From NCBI GenBank assembly GCA_002238555.1, contig MPMO01000037.1, positions 1-46,880 of the forward strand: a stretch of DNA of 46,880 nt, in the 5' to 3' direction. The DNA comes from Caldilineaceae bacterium bin34 (GTDB lineage Bacteria > Chloroflexota > Anaerolineae > Caldilineales > Caldilineaceae). Made by a program: the position numbers and the translations under genes. Positions 17,626-26,643 of the stretch are shown here, one piece after another (position 1 is the stretch's first letter; every line of letters begins with the position of its first letter). The notes below the pieces were generated by a model that made no database searches, was not told the origin of the DNA, and worked only from the letters and a program-made list of their open reading frames with translations.

Positions 17626-19269
17626 TTACGAGTTGGACGGTCCTGTCGGAGAAACAAAGCCGGCACGGAGACTCCCATTTTGAGCAGTCCCTGCTGTTGC
17701 TTCCGTCTTGAAACCCAAAGACTGCAGGTTCTCAACGATGGCCGTGTCGAGCTGCGCCCCCTCGGCCTGTTGCGCCTGCAGTTCCGCGATGAGCCGATGC
17801 ATCTTCGTCTCGAACGGTTCGCAGTCGGACGACTGCGGTTCTGCACCTGCGTAGCGCCACGGAGTCAAACTGTGGCCGTGCCGCCGCACCTCGTTAAGTG
17901 GCACGCTCCGACAGAAACCCGCCACGTTGCCAAAGGCGTGTGAGCCATCCCGCCAAGCGTGGTAGGTTCCCGCAATGCGAGCGATGTCGTCTTCGGTCAA
18001 CTCGCGATGGGTGCGTTCGACCATCCGGCCCAGCCTGCGGGCGTCAATGAACAGGATTTCACCGCGATGCCGTCGTCGCGCCAGAAGCCACAAGCAGACC
18101 GGCATCTGGGTAAAGTGGAAGAGTTGCCCCGGCAGTGCCACCATGCAGTCCACCAGATTTGCCTCTATGAGGTTCTTTCGGATCTCCTTCTCCTCTCGTT
18201 GGTTCGACGACATCGACCCGTTGGGGAGCACGCACCCGCCGATGCCGCCCGGGGTCAGGTGATGGACCATGTGCTGTATCCAGGCGAAGTTGGCGTTGCG
18301 TTGGGGCGGAATGCCGTAGTGCCATCGCTTGTCCTGCGCCAAGGGCTCGCCGCTCCAGTGCACATTGCCGAACGGTGGATGGGCGAGGATGAAGTCCGCC
18401 TTGAGGCCTGTGTGCCGGTCGTTGTGGAAGCTGTCGCCGAGGGCGATTTGGCCCTCGATACCCCGGATGGCCAGATTCATCTTCCCGATCCGCCACGCCC
18501 AGTGGTTCAACTCCTGGCCATGGATGCTGATGTCGGTCTTGGACTTGCCGCCTTTTCCGTTGCCGTCGAAGTAGTTCCGGTGGAACGCGGCCGACTGCAC
18601 AAGCATGGCGGCCGAGCCGCAGCATGGGTCGTAGACCTTGCCCCTGAACGGTTCCAGCATCTCAACCAACACGTTGGCAACGCACCGCGGGGTGTGAAAC
18701 CCATCCCCCGTCCTGCCCTCTGCTTTCGCGAACTGCGAGAGGAAATAGTCGAAGACACAGCCAGCCACATCCTGGGTACGGGAGTCCTCGTCGCCTGTTG
18801 GACAGCTGCTGATCAGGTCGATCAACTGGCCGAGCCGCCGATCGCCGAGTGCGAGCCGGGTGTAGTCCTTGGGCAGCACATCCGCGAGCGCGGGGTTGTC
18901 GCACTCGAGCGCGGTCATCGCCTGATCCACGGTCGAACCAATGGCCGACTCCCGCGCCTGAACCCGCAGACGAGGCCAGCGCGCCTCCGGCGGCACCCAA
19001 AAAACGTTCTCAGCCGCACATGCGTTCCGGTCCTTCAAGGAGCCTTCATCCGACTTGGGGAGCAAATCCACTCGGCGCTCCTCGAATGCGTCGGAGATGT
19101 ACTTGAGAAAAATCAGTCCCAGGACGACGGGTAGATACTCCGCCGCAGCCATTGAGCCGCGTAGGGTGTCCGCTTTCGTCCACAATTCGGCTGCGCAGTC
19201 GGTGATGGCTCTGTCGCGCCGGGTTGTCACCGCAGCACCTCGCTGGGCGTTCGGTCTTTCTCGCATCAT
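17626..19269 (-). CDS. hsdM: Type I restriction-modification DNA methyltransferase subunit HsdM, catalytic motifs altered
   Basis: A 547-residue N6-adenine methylase-type subunit. The N-terminal helical domain ([37 protein letters not shown]) is normal. The SAM-binding motif reads [10 protein letters not shown] (usual GSGGM, residues 213-222). The catalytic motif IV, normally NPPF, reads HPPF at 297-300 (codon CAT), so the catalytic Asn is missing. The FYTP motif reads FHTP. Downstream family segments are well kept ([52 protein letters not shown]). It should still assemble with HsdS but is probably catalytically dead. No hsdR is present in the window. Confidence 0.85.
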   Translation of the reverse strand: MMRERPNAQRGAAVTTRRDRAITDCAAELWTKADTLRGSMAAAEYLPVVLGLIFLKYISDAFEERRVDLLPKSDEGSLKDRNACAAENVFWVPPEARWPRLRVQARESAIGSTVDQAMTALECDNPALADVLPKDYTRLALGDRRLGQLIDLISSCPTGDEDSRTQDVAGCVFDYFLSQFAKAEGRTGDGFHTPRCVANVLVEMLEPFRGKVYDPCCGSAAMLVQSAAFHRNYFDGNGKGGKSKTDISIHGQELNHWAWRIGKMNLAIRGIEGQIALGDSFHNDRHTGLKADFILAHPPFGNVHWSGEPLAQDKRWHYGIPPQRNANFAWIQHMVHHLTPGGIGGCVLPNGSMSSNQREEKEIRKNLIEANLVDCMVALPGQLFHFTQMPVCLWLLARRRHRGEILFIDARRLGRMVERTHRELTEDDIARIAGTYHAWRDGSHAFGNVAGFCRSVPLNEVRRHGHSLTPWRYAGAEPQSSDCEPFETKMHRLIAELQAQQAEGAQLDTAIVENLQSLGFKTEATAGTAQNGSLRAGFVSPTGPSNS

Positions 19270-19848
19270 GCGGATGTGATCCCTCTTGTCAATTCAGGGT
19301 CACAGTTCTCAAGCAGTCCTTGGCAACTGGAGAGTCTACAACTGTTCTGACAGGTGCGAGGATCCTTTGTTTGGTGGTAGACCCGCGAGTACCGGGCGGT
19401 CGTCGTATCCCGGATCCGAACCCGCGCCCACGGGCATACCGCGTGGCCAATGACGTACTTGCAGCCTGCTCCGGTGCGCCCGCGCTGGTGTCGGGATCCG
19501 ACCCATGAACAGACTGTGCACTATATATCTCTGCTCCCGTCGGAGTTCACGCGGCCCACCTCTGCCGTCCTTCTCCCGATCTCGATCCGTTTCAATGTTG
19601 TCTGTCTCGCGCTCCGCCACAGGTTCCCCGCCTTGTTACAGGAACATGCCGCAATTCGATCCAGAAACGCCAACAACCAGCCGTGGTGCGCCTCGTGGTC
19701 GTCCCACTCGATCAACCAGTCTTCGAGGCTCACTGTTCAACACAATCCTTGGGAATTGAACAGTCGCTGGATTCACCCTTCGCGGCTCATGCAGGCCGAG
19801 ACCCGTCCTACGGATCTCCATGCGTGGGACGGAGCGCGACCTCTCCAC
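19270..19848. other. Intergenic region upstream of hsdM, no firm gene
   Basis: About 580 bases. A 70-codon minus-strand frame at 19521-19733 (MSLEDWLIEWDDHEAHHGWL start) looks more protein-like than chance but matches nothing I know and lacks a clear ribosome site. The rest may include the non-coding right end and omega-RNA region of the TnpB relic that follows. The hsdM promoter should lie near 19270-19340 on the minus strand. Confidence 0.35.
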
Positions 19849-20402
19849 CGGGTATGCCCGGATGTTCCAGGCGGCAATCCAGTCCCGGTCGGCTTCAAAC
19901 TCGCAGACCGTGCAGCGGTACGTCCGTTCCGACAGCAGCAGGGACGCTTTGACGGCCCCGCAGCCGCTATCGGTTCTTGAGGACGGATACCCGCGGTCCA
20001 CCTTGACGAACTCGGTGCCGTATCGCCGGCGCTTGTACTCGCGCATGGACAGGAACTCCGCCAGGCCCGCGTCCGAGATGATCCTTGCCTGCCGCGCTTG
20101 GCCATACCGTGGTGGTCTTGTAGTGGTGGTCCCGACACAGGTGCGAGACACGGGCATACAGCCGGCAGTACAGGCGCTCCCGGCGGTTGGAGGTCCGGTG
20201 CTTGCCGTGTGCCTTTCTGAACCGGGTGAGGGTCTTGTTGACCTGCCGCAGTTCGGCCAAGGTGTCCTGCAGGGGTTTCGAGTTCTCAGTGGTGGTGCCG
20301 TCGGACAGCGTGGCCAACAATCTTGACGCCCATGTCGATGCCGACCGTGGAACCGGGACGCGGCGGTACCGGCGAAACTGCGGACACACCGGCCCAGTCA
20401 AA
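19849..20402 (-). pseudogene. TnpB (IS200/IS605-type) RNA-guided nuclease relic
   Basis: Pieces of TnpB appear in order but in three reading frames. VGIDMGVKIV (RuvC-I Asp) is in one frame. ATLSDGTTTENSKPL and LAELRQVNKTLTRFRKAHGK are in a second. ISDAGLAEFLSMREYKRRRYG, VKVDRGYPSSRTDSGCGAVK and SERTYRCTVCEFEADRDWIA are in a third. The RuvC-II region between the second and third pieces is deleted. In the zinc ribbon the first Cys is replaced (RTDSGCG instead of KTCSxCG), and DRDxNAA has become DRDWIAA. The copy is clearly dead. No TnpA gene was seen. Confidence 0.75.
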
Positions 20403-20696
20403 CCGAAGGCTCGCGCATCCGCACCCAGCCCATAACCGCCCTGTGGGGTGGATGGCACAAGCCGGTATGAGTTGGATGAATCTCCAAAGCTGGTTCGGGA
20501 ACCAATGGCCGGTGTCGTCATCGGCCGTGCTCCGGTCTGCCGAGCCAACTGCGAACGAAGATGCTGCCGGAGCCGAGGTTGCCGCATGGGGACTCTCGAC
20601 CTCGGCGAACACACGGGCGACTCAAACCTGCCGCGGGTGCGCAAGATCGGACCGCGACCACCAACAACCGGTTTCCTGAGTTGCCGGCGGCGAACG

Positions 20697-20822
20697 TCAA
20701 AGAGCCGTGCAGTTCTGTATTAGAATCGGCCGGCCCTTTGAGGATGGAGGCCTGGCCGGACCGTGGATTGCCTGCAACCCACTGGCTTCCCATCAACGAA
20801 GCCGACACCATTGCCGGCCACA
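20697..20822 (+). repeat. Diverged dispersed repeat B, copy 2
   Basis: Second copy of the sequence at 15262-15385, same orientation, between the TnpB relic and the lipoprotein gene. The best-kept parts are CTGTATTAGAA, CCCTTTG and the CGAAGCCGACACCA block. Confidence 0.5.
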
Positions 20823-20959
20823 CCGGTTGCCACCGCCCCGGAGGAGAGTTGGTCCCGGGCCCGGTTGCAGGTCGCCAGCCGCGACCGTGCCATCACTGAA
20901 ACAACAGGCGCATCCGGATGCCGCACCGGCACGACCCGTCCCACAGTAGAATACAGCCG

Positions 20960-22141
20960 ATGTTCAAGCCACACTCCGGAATGCGATACGCAAGCCTCCT
21001 GTTGGTGTTGCTCATCGCGCTCAGCTTGGCACTGGCGGGATGCCGGAACCGCCGCAACCAACCGGAGGAAACAACTCCGGCGCCGCCCGCGCCGGTGGTG
21101 GAGGACTCCGCACCGGTCCCGACCTTCACCCCGACCCCGGATCTCCCCCCTGAACCCACGGACACCCCACTGCCGGCGCAGCCGACCCCCACGGCCACCC
21201 CCGGCCCGGGGGTGCCGACGGCAACGGACACGCCGGCGGCGCCACAAACCGTCGCCATTGTCCAGTCGAATCTGCGTCAGGGTCCCAGCACCTTCTATCC
21301 TATCGTGGGCCAGGTGGAGCAGCACGACGCGGTCGAGGTGGTGGCCCAGTCCCCCGACCTGCAATGGCTGAAGTTGGCCAACGATGCCTGGATTTACAAG
21401 CCCCTGGTGGACGGTGTCCCTGCGGACCTTCCGATTGCCACCGGTGTGGTGGCGACGCCGCAGCCGACCGCGGTCCCGCGGCCAACGGCCACCCCAACTC
21501 CGGTCCCGACCTCCACGCGCACACCCACTCCCACACCGACTCCTGCACGCGGCGACTGGGGCAAGGAAGTTCCTCTTGGGGCGGCATTCAATGCACCCGG
21601 AACAGACCCGCCCGCGACGCTGGACGGTCTGTCCCTCAAGGTGGTGGAAGGAATTTACGACCCGGCCGAACTGGACTTCCTTTTCGGAATCACCGGTACC
21701 AATCGGTGCAACCTGTGTTTTGCCGTCAAGGTTGAGCTGAAGAATGTTGGCGGCAACCCCATTGAATACGTAGTCCTGGAGGACTTTTATCTTGTCAAGC
21801 GCGTGGCATCCCACCAGGCTCCGGTCAGGGTGGCGTCCCCCCAGGAATGTGCCGAGGACGCCATGCCCAGCCAAGCCAATCCCAACAATCTGGTCAAGCT
21901 GTCCAGGGGCGTAAAACAGGTCGTCGTAGAAAACATTTGCTTCCCCGGAGTGCCGGATGCGGATGAAGAGACGATCATCCGAGAGACGCATTACCTGGTC
22001 TACGAACCGACGTACATCCACCAGGAACCGCCAACGCCTACACCAGAGACATCTACTAGGAGCGATGTTGTCACCACGGATGATTCTGAAGCCAGCCAAG
22101 GTTATCGGACGGGTTGGAAGGTGTACTACGCCCTGCGGTAG
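20960..22141 (+). CDS. Surface lipoprotein with SH3-type domain and Thr/Pro-rich linkers
   Basis: A 393-residue lipoprotein. The signal peptide (SLLLVLLIALSLALAGC) ends in the lipobox LAGC with Cys28. Then come a Pro/Thr-rich linker (TFTPTPDLPPEPTDTP type), a bacterial SH3 domain (AIVQSNLRQGPSTFYPIVGQ ... QWLKLANDAWIYKPLV) and a second TPTP linker. The C-terminal domain of about 190 residues contains four Cys residues (CNLC, ECAED, NICFPG) and may be a beta-rich fold. SH3b domains usually bind cell-wall peptides; Thr-Pro stalks are characteristic of Chloroflexota surface proteins. The substrate is unknown and no operon partner is visible. A start at the Met 21 bases downstream is also possible. 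Confidence 0.75.
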   Translation: MFKPHSGMRYASLLLVLLIALSLALAGCRNRRNQPEETTPAPPAPVVEDSAPVPTFTPTPDLPPEPTDTPLPAQPTPTATPGPGVPTATDTPAAPQTVAIVQSNLRQGPSTFYPIVGQVEQHDAVEVVAQSPDLQWLKLANDAWIYKPLVDGVPADLPIATGVVATPQPTAVPRPTATPTPVPTSTRTPTPTPTPARGDWGKEVPLGAAFNAPGTDPPATLDGLSLKVVEGIYDPAELDFLFGITGTNRCNLCFAVKVELKNVGGNPIEYVVLEDFYLVKRVASHQAPVRVASPQECAEDAMPSQANPNNLVKLSRGVKQVVVENICFPGVPDADEETIIRETHYLVYEPTYIHQEPPTPTPETSTRSDVVTTDDSEASQGYRTGWKVYYALR

Positions 22142-22687
22142 CCCACGCGACGCATGAGACATGGGGCCATCCACCGGGCGAGGTCGTTCCTTGCCGTGAT
22201 CGGGGCTGTCCGGCCACGCCTTGGGTAACGGTGTCCGGACCATGGCGAAGGGCATCGTCGGAGCCGGTGGCAACCGGGGCATACCGAACCCCTGTCGGAC
22301 GCGCTGCACCGCTGCCGGCACCCGTTGGGTGCCGGCAGCGGTGCAGCATTTCAAGCCGGAAGGCTGCTTCCCCGCTCCCGGATCCGGCCCCGGAGGAGTG
22401 AACGGCCCCCGCGTCTGGTTTGCAGTTGGTATGGGCTCGTCGGTTGCGCCACGAAGGTAGCCAACTATCCGGTACTCCCAAAACCGACAAGGGCAATTTG
22501 TACCTTGCATGCACCGCGGATTCTGGATGGGCTCGCGTTTACAGTAGCTCCTTCCAACGCTCCGTTGCCTCGGTCGGGCGAACGGCGGGGCCCCCGGGAG
22601 CCTGAACGGGTCCCGGCCGGCGACGCGGGCGGACCGGCCCGGCCGCCGGGGGACCGAAATCAACCCCGGCCGCCCGGATTGTGCCCC
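22142..22687. other. Non-coding stretch between lipoprotein gene and Rpn repeats
   Basis: Contains a long perfect hairpin (22303-22347) and, from about 22537, a further copy of the spacer that separates the Rpn-type repeat units. No gene is supported. Confidence 0.5.
22303..22347. terminator. Perfect 21-bp hairpin with 3-base loop
   Basis: Arms 22303-22323 and 22327-22347 are perfectly complementary, very GC-rich, and enclose GTT. The hairpin lies 161 bases after the lipoprotein stop. It could act as a bidirectional terminator, but no T-run follows on the plus strand; it could equally be a hairpin-type mobile repeat. Confidence 0.45.
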
Positions 22688-23151
22688 TCAGGTTGTGTCC
22701 GGCTCGGCCCATGGCCCATCCATCGTGCGATGCTCGGAATGCGTCGGTGTTCCGGCCGCCTGCAAGGCCGCCAGTTCCTCCCGCAAGCTGTCAAGTCCGT
22801 CCTGATCCGTGCCGGTCATGTCCTCGATGGCCGCCCAGGGGACGTCTCTGTCCAACATGTGTTCGACCAGTCGGATCCGGGTGCGGAGCTCTCCTTCACG
22901 CGCCCCCTGCTTCAAGCCCCGTTCCAGACCCTGTTCCAGGCCCCGTTCCAGGCCCTCTCGTTCATGCTGCTCCTCCAGGAGCTTCAACAAGGTCACATCC
23001 TCGGCCGCGAATACCGTTCCCGGTACTTCGCCACTTCCGAGGTCAGGTTGTCCATGGTTTGCCTCCCGTACACGTACTTGACGTGGCTCAGCAGCGTCAA
23101 GACCTTGTCGTGGCCGCCGGCCTCGTTCTCCAGCACGGAAACCAGCGGTGC
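22688..23151 (-). pseudogene. Rpn/YhgA-like nuclease, truncated copy 3
   Basis: Starts abruptly at [13 protein letters not shown], so the whole nuclease domain is missing. The 3' part continues through [21 protein letters not shown] and YRERY. A 13-base deletion relative to the other copies (lacking the GRPGLAA segment) then shifts the frame, after which [20 protein letters not shown] continues in another frame to a normal C-terminus. It carries four 4-residue GL(E/K)(R/Q) repeats, the most of the three copies. Confidence 0.75.
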
Positions 23152-23293
23152 CACTTGTACCGCGTCGGAGAGGCGTTCACGGCCGCCAACGCTCCGTTGC
23201 CTCGGTAGGGCGAACGGCGGCGCCCCCCCGGAAGCCTGAATGGTTCCCGGTCCGCGACGAGGGCGGATCGGCCAAGCCGCCGGGGAGCCGAAA

Positions 23294-23914
23294 TCAACCT
23301 CGGCCGCCCGGATTGTGCCCATCAGGTTGTGTCCGGCTCGGCCCATGGCCCATCGGCGTGCGATGCTCGGGATGGGTCGGTGTTCCGGCCGCCTGCAAGG
23401 CCGCCAGTTCCTCCCGCAAGCTGTCAAGTCCGTCCTGATCCGTGCCGGTCATGTCCTCGATGGCTGCCCAGGGGACATCTCTGTCCAACATGCGTTCGAC
23501 CAGTCGGATCCGGGTGCGGAGCTCTCCTTCACGCGCGCCTTGCTCCAAGCCCCGTTCCAGGCCCTGCTCCAGGCCCTCTCGTTCATGCTGCTCCTCCAGG
23601 AGCTTCAACAAGGTCACATCCTCGGCCGCAAGGCCGGGCCGACCATACCGTTCCCGGTACTTCGCCACTTCCGAGGTCAGGTTGTCCATGGTTTGCCTCC
23701 CGTACACGTACTTGACGTGGCTCAGCAGCGTCAAGACCTTGTCGTGGCCGCCGGCCTCGTTCTCCAGCACGGAAACCAGCGGTGCCAGATGATGCTGCAA
23801 CAGCAGCCTTGTCCGGCGGTGTCGTTGTTCGATTAACAGCATCTCCATGGCGCGCCCGCACGGATCACCGCGCGCGTCATCCAAGTGCGCTCCGAACAGC
23901 TCGACCAGAATGTG
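23294..23914 (-). pseudogene. Rpn/YhgA-like nuclease, truncated copy 2
   Basis: Begins at [20 protein letters not shown], directly after spacer sequence, and lacks the N-terminal nuclease domain. The body is nearly identical to the intact gene but with one extra His codon (LLQHHLAPL), three GLE(R/Q) repeats, and a one-base loss near the end that changes the last residues from HRTMDGPW to HRTPMGHG and extends the frame to 23294. No start codon or ribosome site belongs to it. Confidence 0.75.
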
Positions 23915-24145
23915 GGGGACAGCGGCACACCCCGCGGATTCTGGGGAGCTCGCGTTTGCAGCAGCCCGTTCCACCACGGCTTGTACCGCGTTGGAGAGGC
24001 GTTCACGGCCGCCAACGCTCCGTTGCCTCGGTCGGACGAACGGCGGGCTCCCCGGGAGCCTGAACGGTTCCCGGTCGGCGACGAGGGCGGACCGGCCAGG
24101 CCACCGGGGGGCCGAAATCAACCTCGGCCGTCCGGATTGTGCCCC

Positions 24146-25210
24146 TCAGGTTGTGTCCGGCTCGGCCCATGGCCCATCCATCGTGCGATGCTCGGAATGC
24201 ATCGGTGTTCCGGCCGCCTGCAAGGCCGCCAGTTCCTCCCGCAAGCTGTCAAGTCCGTCCTGATCCGTGCCGGTCATGTCCTCGATGGCCGCCCAGGGGA
24301 CGTCTCTGTCCAACATGTGTTCGACCAGTCGGATCCGGGTGCGGAGCTCTCCTTCACGCGCCCCCTGCTTCAAGCCCCGTTCCAGGCCCTCTCGTTCATG
24401 CTGCTCCTCCAGGAGCTTCAACAAGGTCACATCCTCGGCCGCGAGGCCGGGCCGACCATACCGTTCCCGGTACTTCGCCACTTCCGAGGTCAGGTTGTCC
24501 ATGGTTTGCCTCCCGTACACGTACTTGACGTAGCTCAGCAGCGTCAAGACCTTGTCGTGGCCGCCGGCCTCGTTCTCCAGCACGGAAACCAGCGGTGCCA
24601 GATGCTGCAACAGCAGTCTTGTCCGGCGGTGTCGTTGTTCGATCAACAGCATCTCCATGGCGCGCCCGAACGGATCACCGCGCGCGTCATCCAAGTGCGC
24701 TCCGAACAGCTCGACCAGAATGTGGGAGAAGCGGCACACTCCTAGCAGATCCCGCACGGCTGCATTGTACAACTCATCGAAGTGGACCGAGGGCGACCAG
24801 GGCTCGGTGCCGTGGTGCAGGACCACACTCTCAATCGGGCTGATGGACGGCCCGTGCGGACGCCACTCATGCCGTTCCCGTTCCCAGATGCGGCCGTGGT
24901 AGCGGTGCAGTCGCAACCGCAACCACGAATCCACTCGGGACTGGTGTTCGATCAGGACATAGACGAAGACGGGAGCTCCAGACTCGTGCCGGATCTCGAA
25001 CAGGATGTCCGTCTCCGACCGACTCAGTTCGCGATCGACAAACGTGCCCGACCGACTCGCCAACTCGGAGAAGTCGAGCTGGCCGGTCACTGCCCCAGGC
25101 AACCGCGCCTTCAGCCAAGCCTCGGCCGTCTCCGGATAGCCCATGACCCTGCGCACCAGGGCGTCGTGCTCCTGTCCCGGCCTGCTTTCGTCCGCCATGC
25201 TGTCCGCCAA
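24146..25210 (-). CDS. Rpn-family recombination-promoting nuclease / YhgA-like putative transposase
   Basis: A 354-residue protein. Residues 10-110 match the transposase_31/Rpn PD-(D/E)XK domain: [32 protein letters not shown] and [20 protein letters not shown], where the metal-binding Asp and the E-x-Q element are visible. The middle contains [15 protein letters not shown]. The C-terminus has a charged helix with two GLE(R)/GLK(Q) repeats in [20 protein letters not shown] and ends in [14 protein letters not shown]. Rpn proteins of E. coli are DNA endonucleases that stimulate RecA-independent recombination. This is the only complete copy; two 3' fragments follow it in tandem. Start 25210 or the Met 12 bases later are equally possible. 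Confidence 0.8.
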   Translation of the reverse strand: MADSMADESRPGQEHDALVRRVMGYPETAEAWLKARLPGAVTGQLDFSELASRSGTFVDRELSRSETDILFEIRHESGAPVFVYVLIEHQSRVDSWLRLRLHRYHGRIWERERHEWRPHGPSISPIESVVLHHGTEPWSPSVHFDELYNAAVRDLLGVCRFSHILVELFGAHLDDARGDPFGRAMEMLLIEQRHRRTRLLLQHLAPLVSVLENEAGGHDKVLTLLSYVKYVYGRQTMDNLTSEVAKYRERYGRPGLAAEDVTLLKLLEEQHEREGLERGLKQGAREGELRTRIRLVEHMLDRDVPWAAIEDMTGTDQDGLDSLREELAALQAAGTPMHSEHRTMDGPWAEPDTT

Positions 25211-25996
25211 TGATACCGGTGAAGGTCAGGGCGGCAGGCAAGGACCCAATGATTCGGAATCCACTGCCCAAAAACCAGCCTGAACCTAGGATCAAATCGC
25301 ATGTCTGACTTTACCTGAACGGAGAAGTCAATGCAACAATCGGTGAATTACACTGCAAAGCGGCAAACCGCGCACATGAATTTTGGAACTGGCACAAGGC
25401 GCGGCCCCCACCGTGCGGCCCTGGGACACTGCGGGCCCGGCCGGCTGTCCAACGAGCTTGGTCGCTGTTCCGGGAAACCGGAGCCCCAAACGATAACCGA
25501 GTCGGAACTCCCTGGGCCTGGCTCTGCATTGCAGGCACACCCTGCCTGGGCGGATACACCCGCATGCATTTTCGGCATCGCCGCAGGCGCCGGTGCATCC
25601 GCCCGGGAACAAATCCGGTTTCCCTGTTGACTCAGCCGTTCGCGCCCGGGCCGGGCGGCTTCCGGGCCGCCTGTCCCGGGCGACTTTGTCCGATGCCGGC
25701 AACCTGGCGGGCCACTCGGTGGGGTCGGCTCCGGCCGGAACGGTGCCGGACCCTGTCGGCCACGCGCTTTCGCATCCGCGAACCACGCGGCCAATCCTCT
25801 CTGTGTCGATTATCCCTGGTCCTGCCCGTCCTGCCGCCAAGGATGTTCCGACAAAGGTTGGACCTGCCTCGACCGGCGTTTGCGTCCGCCTCGCACCCGG
25901 ATCGATAGCCCTGTCGTCGGAGGTGAATTGCCTGCGATTGCGATCGCCCTATCCATCCAACTCGCTTCTCTTTGCAGAACATTTCATCCAATTTTC
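25211..25996. other. Long intergenic region upstream of the pilus operon
   Basis: About 790 bases, very GC-rich, with no gene I can support. A compound hairpin lies at 25644-25681: outer arms GCCCGGG/CCCGGGC and inner arms GGCGGC/GCCGCC. The last part becomes AT-rich toward the promoter at 25997. Confidence 0.5.
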
Positions 25997-26038
25997 TTGA
26001 CAAGCAGTGCCCCGTGCGTACAATACGAACATATGTTC
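25997..26038 (+). promoter_or_regulatory. Promoter with LexA-like (SOS) box
   Basis: TTGACA (25997-26002) and TACAAT (26019-26024) with a 16-base spacer form a strong vegetative promoter. Three bases after the -10 box lies GAACATATGTTC (26027-26038), a perfect 12-base palindrome fitting the Gram-positive-type LexA box CGAAC-N4-GTTCG at all but the last base. Its position over the expected transcription start is ideal for repression. Binding by LexA is inferred. Confidence 0.7.
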
Positions 26039-26641
26039 TCTTTTGTGCGAGGTGGGCAAGTGGTGGATCTGGCCGGACGCCGACTGGTGTTCAAGAACGG
26101 AAAGGCATGGTTGTGGGTCGGAGCCGCCCTGCTCACGGTTCTGATCCTGGCGGCGGCCCTGACCCTGTTCCGGCTCGCGCCGGGCCCGGACCCGGACACC
26201 ATCCGGGTCCTCTCGCAGCCCATTCCCGCCGACCTTCTGGAACCGCCCCCGCCGGTGCCCGCGGCCACGCCCGCAATCAACTCCTCGTACCGCCGGGCCG
26301 TCGATGCCCAGATTGCCTCGATGGACGCGGAAGCCGCCCCACCCGAGCCCGCGTTGGAGCTGCCGCTCCCAACCTCGGCCACGGTCCGGCTGCGCGTGGC
26401 CACGGTCAATGCCAGCCTTAACATCCGACAGGGACCGTCCCTGCAGGGACGCATCGTTGGTTCCGCCGCGCCCGGCGCGGTTCTGCAGGCGTCCGGACGC
26501 AACGGCGATGCCACCTGGCTGCGCATCGCATCCGCCGACGGCAACACCAGGGGCTGGGTCTTCGCCGATCTGACCGAAACCCTGTCCGGTACGGTTGCCA
26601 GCCTGCCGGCCGTGTCCGCGCAAGCCAACGACCGGCCCTGA
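26033..26641 (+). CDS. Membrane-anchored SH3-domain protein, first gene of Tad-like operon
   Basis: A 202-residue protein: a short cytoplasmic N-terminus (VDLAGRRLVFKNGKAW), one membrane span (residues 28-47), a Pro-rich linker and a C-terminal SH3b domain (LRVATVNASLNIRQGPSLQG ... WLRIASADGNTRGWVFADL). It resembles wall-binding SH3 proteins and would sit outside the membrane. The ATG at 26033 lies inside the LexA-like palindrome and would give a leaderless message. The alternative is GTG at 26060, which has AGGTGG a few bases upstream and may be the real start. It heads a run of closely coupled genes and may anchor the machine to the cell wall. Confidence 0.65.
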   Translation: MFSFVRGGQVVDLAGRRLVFKNGKAWLWVGAALLTVLILAAALTLFRLAPGPDPDTIRVLSQPIPADLLEPPPPVPAATPAINSSYRRAVDAQIASMDAEAAPPEPALELPLPTSATVRLRVATVNASLNIRQGPSLQGRIVGSAAPGAVLQASGRNGDATWLRIASADGNTRGWVFADLTETLSGTVASLPAVSAQANDRP

Positions 26642-26643
26642 CC

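Larger units (their letters stand above)
22540..24145. repeat. Tandem direct repeats of Rpn-gene 3' end plus spacer
   Basis: The 3' part of the nuclease gene at 24146-25210 and the noncoding spacer next to it recur twice downstream. The landmark AGGTTGTGTCCGGCTCGGCC falls at 22690, 23324 and 24148, giving units of 634 and 824 bp. The spacer contains conserved AACGCTCCGTTGCCTCGGT and a CCGCGGATTCTGG block. Each unit keeps a different length of coding sequence. Confidence 0.85.

Noticed and set aside
20720..22663. A 647-codon minus-strand frame opposite the lipoprotein gene
   Set aside because: The plus-strand product has a signal peptide, lipobox and SH3 domain; the minus frame is Arg/Gly-rich and matches nothing.
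22540..24145. CRISPR-like array suggested by repeated blocks
   Set aside because: The repeats are long gene fragments with a shared spacer, not short repeats with unique spacers.
25328..25840. A 170-codon minus-strand frame with several Cys residues upstream of the pilus operon
   Set aside because: No ribosome site, no family resemblance and overlapping frames of similar quality; probably GC-driven open frame.
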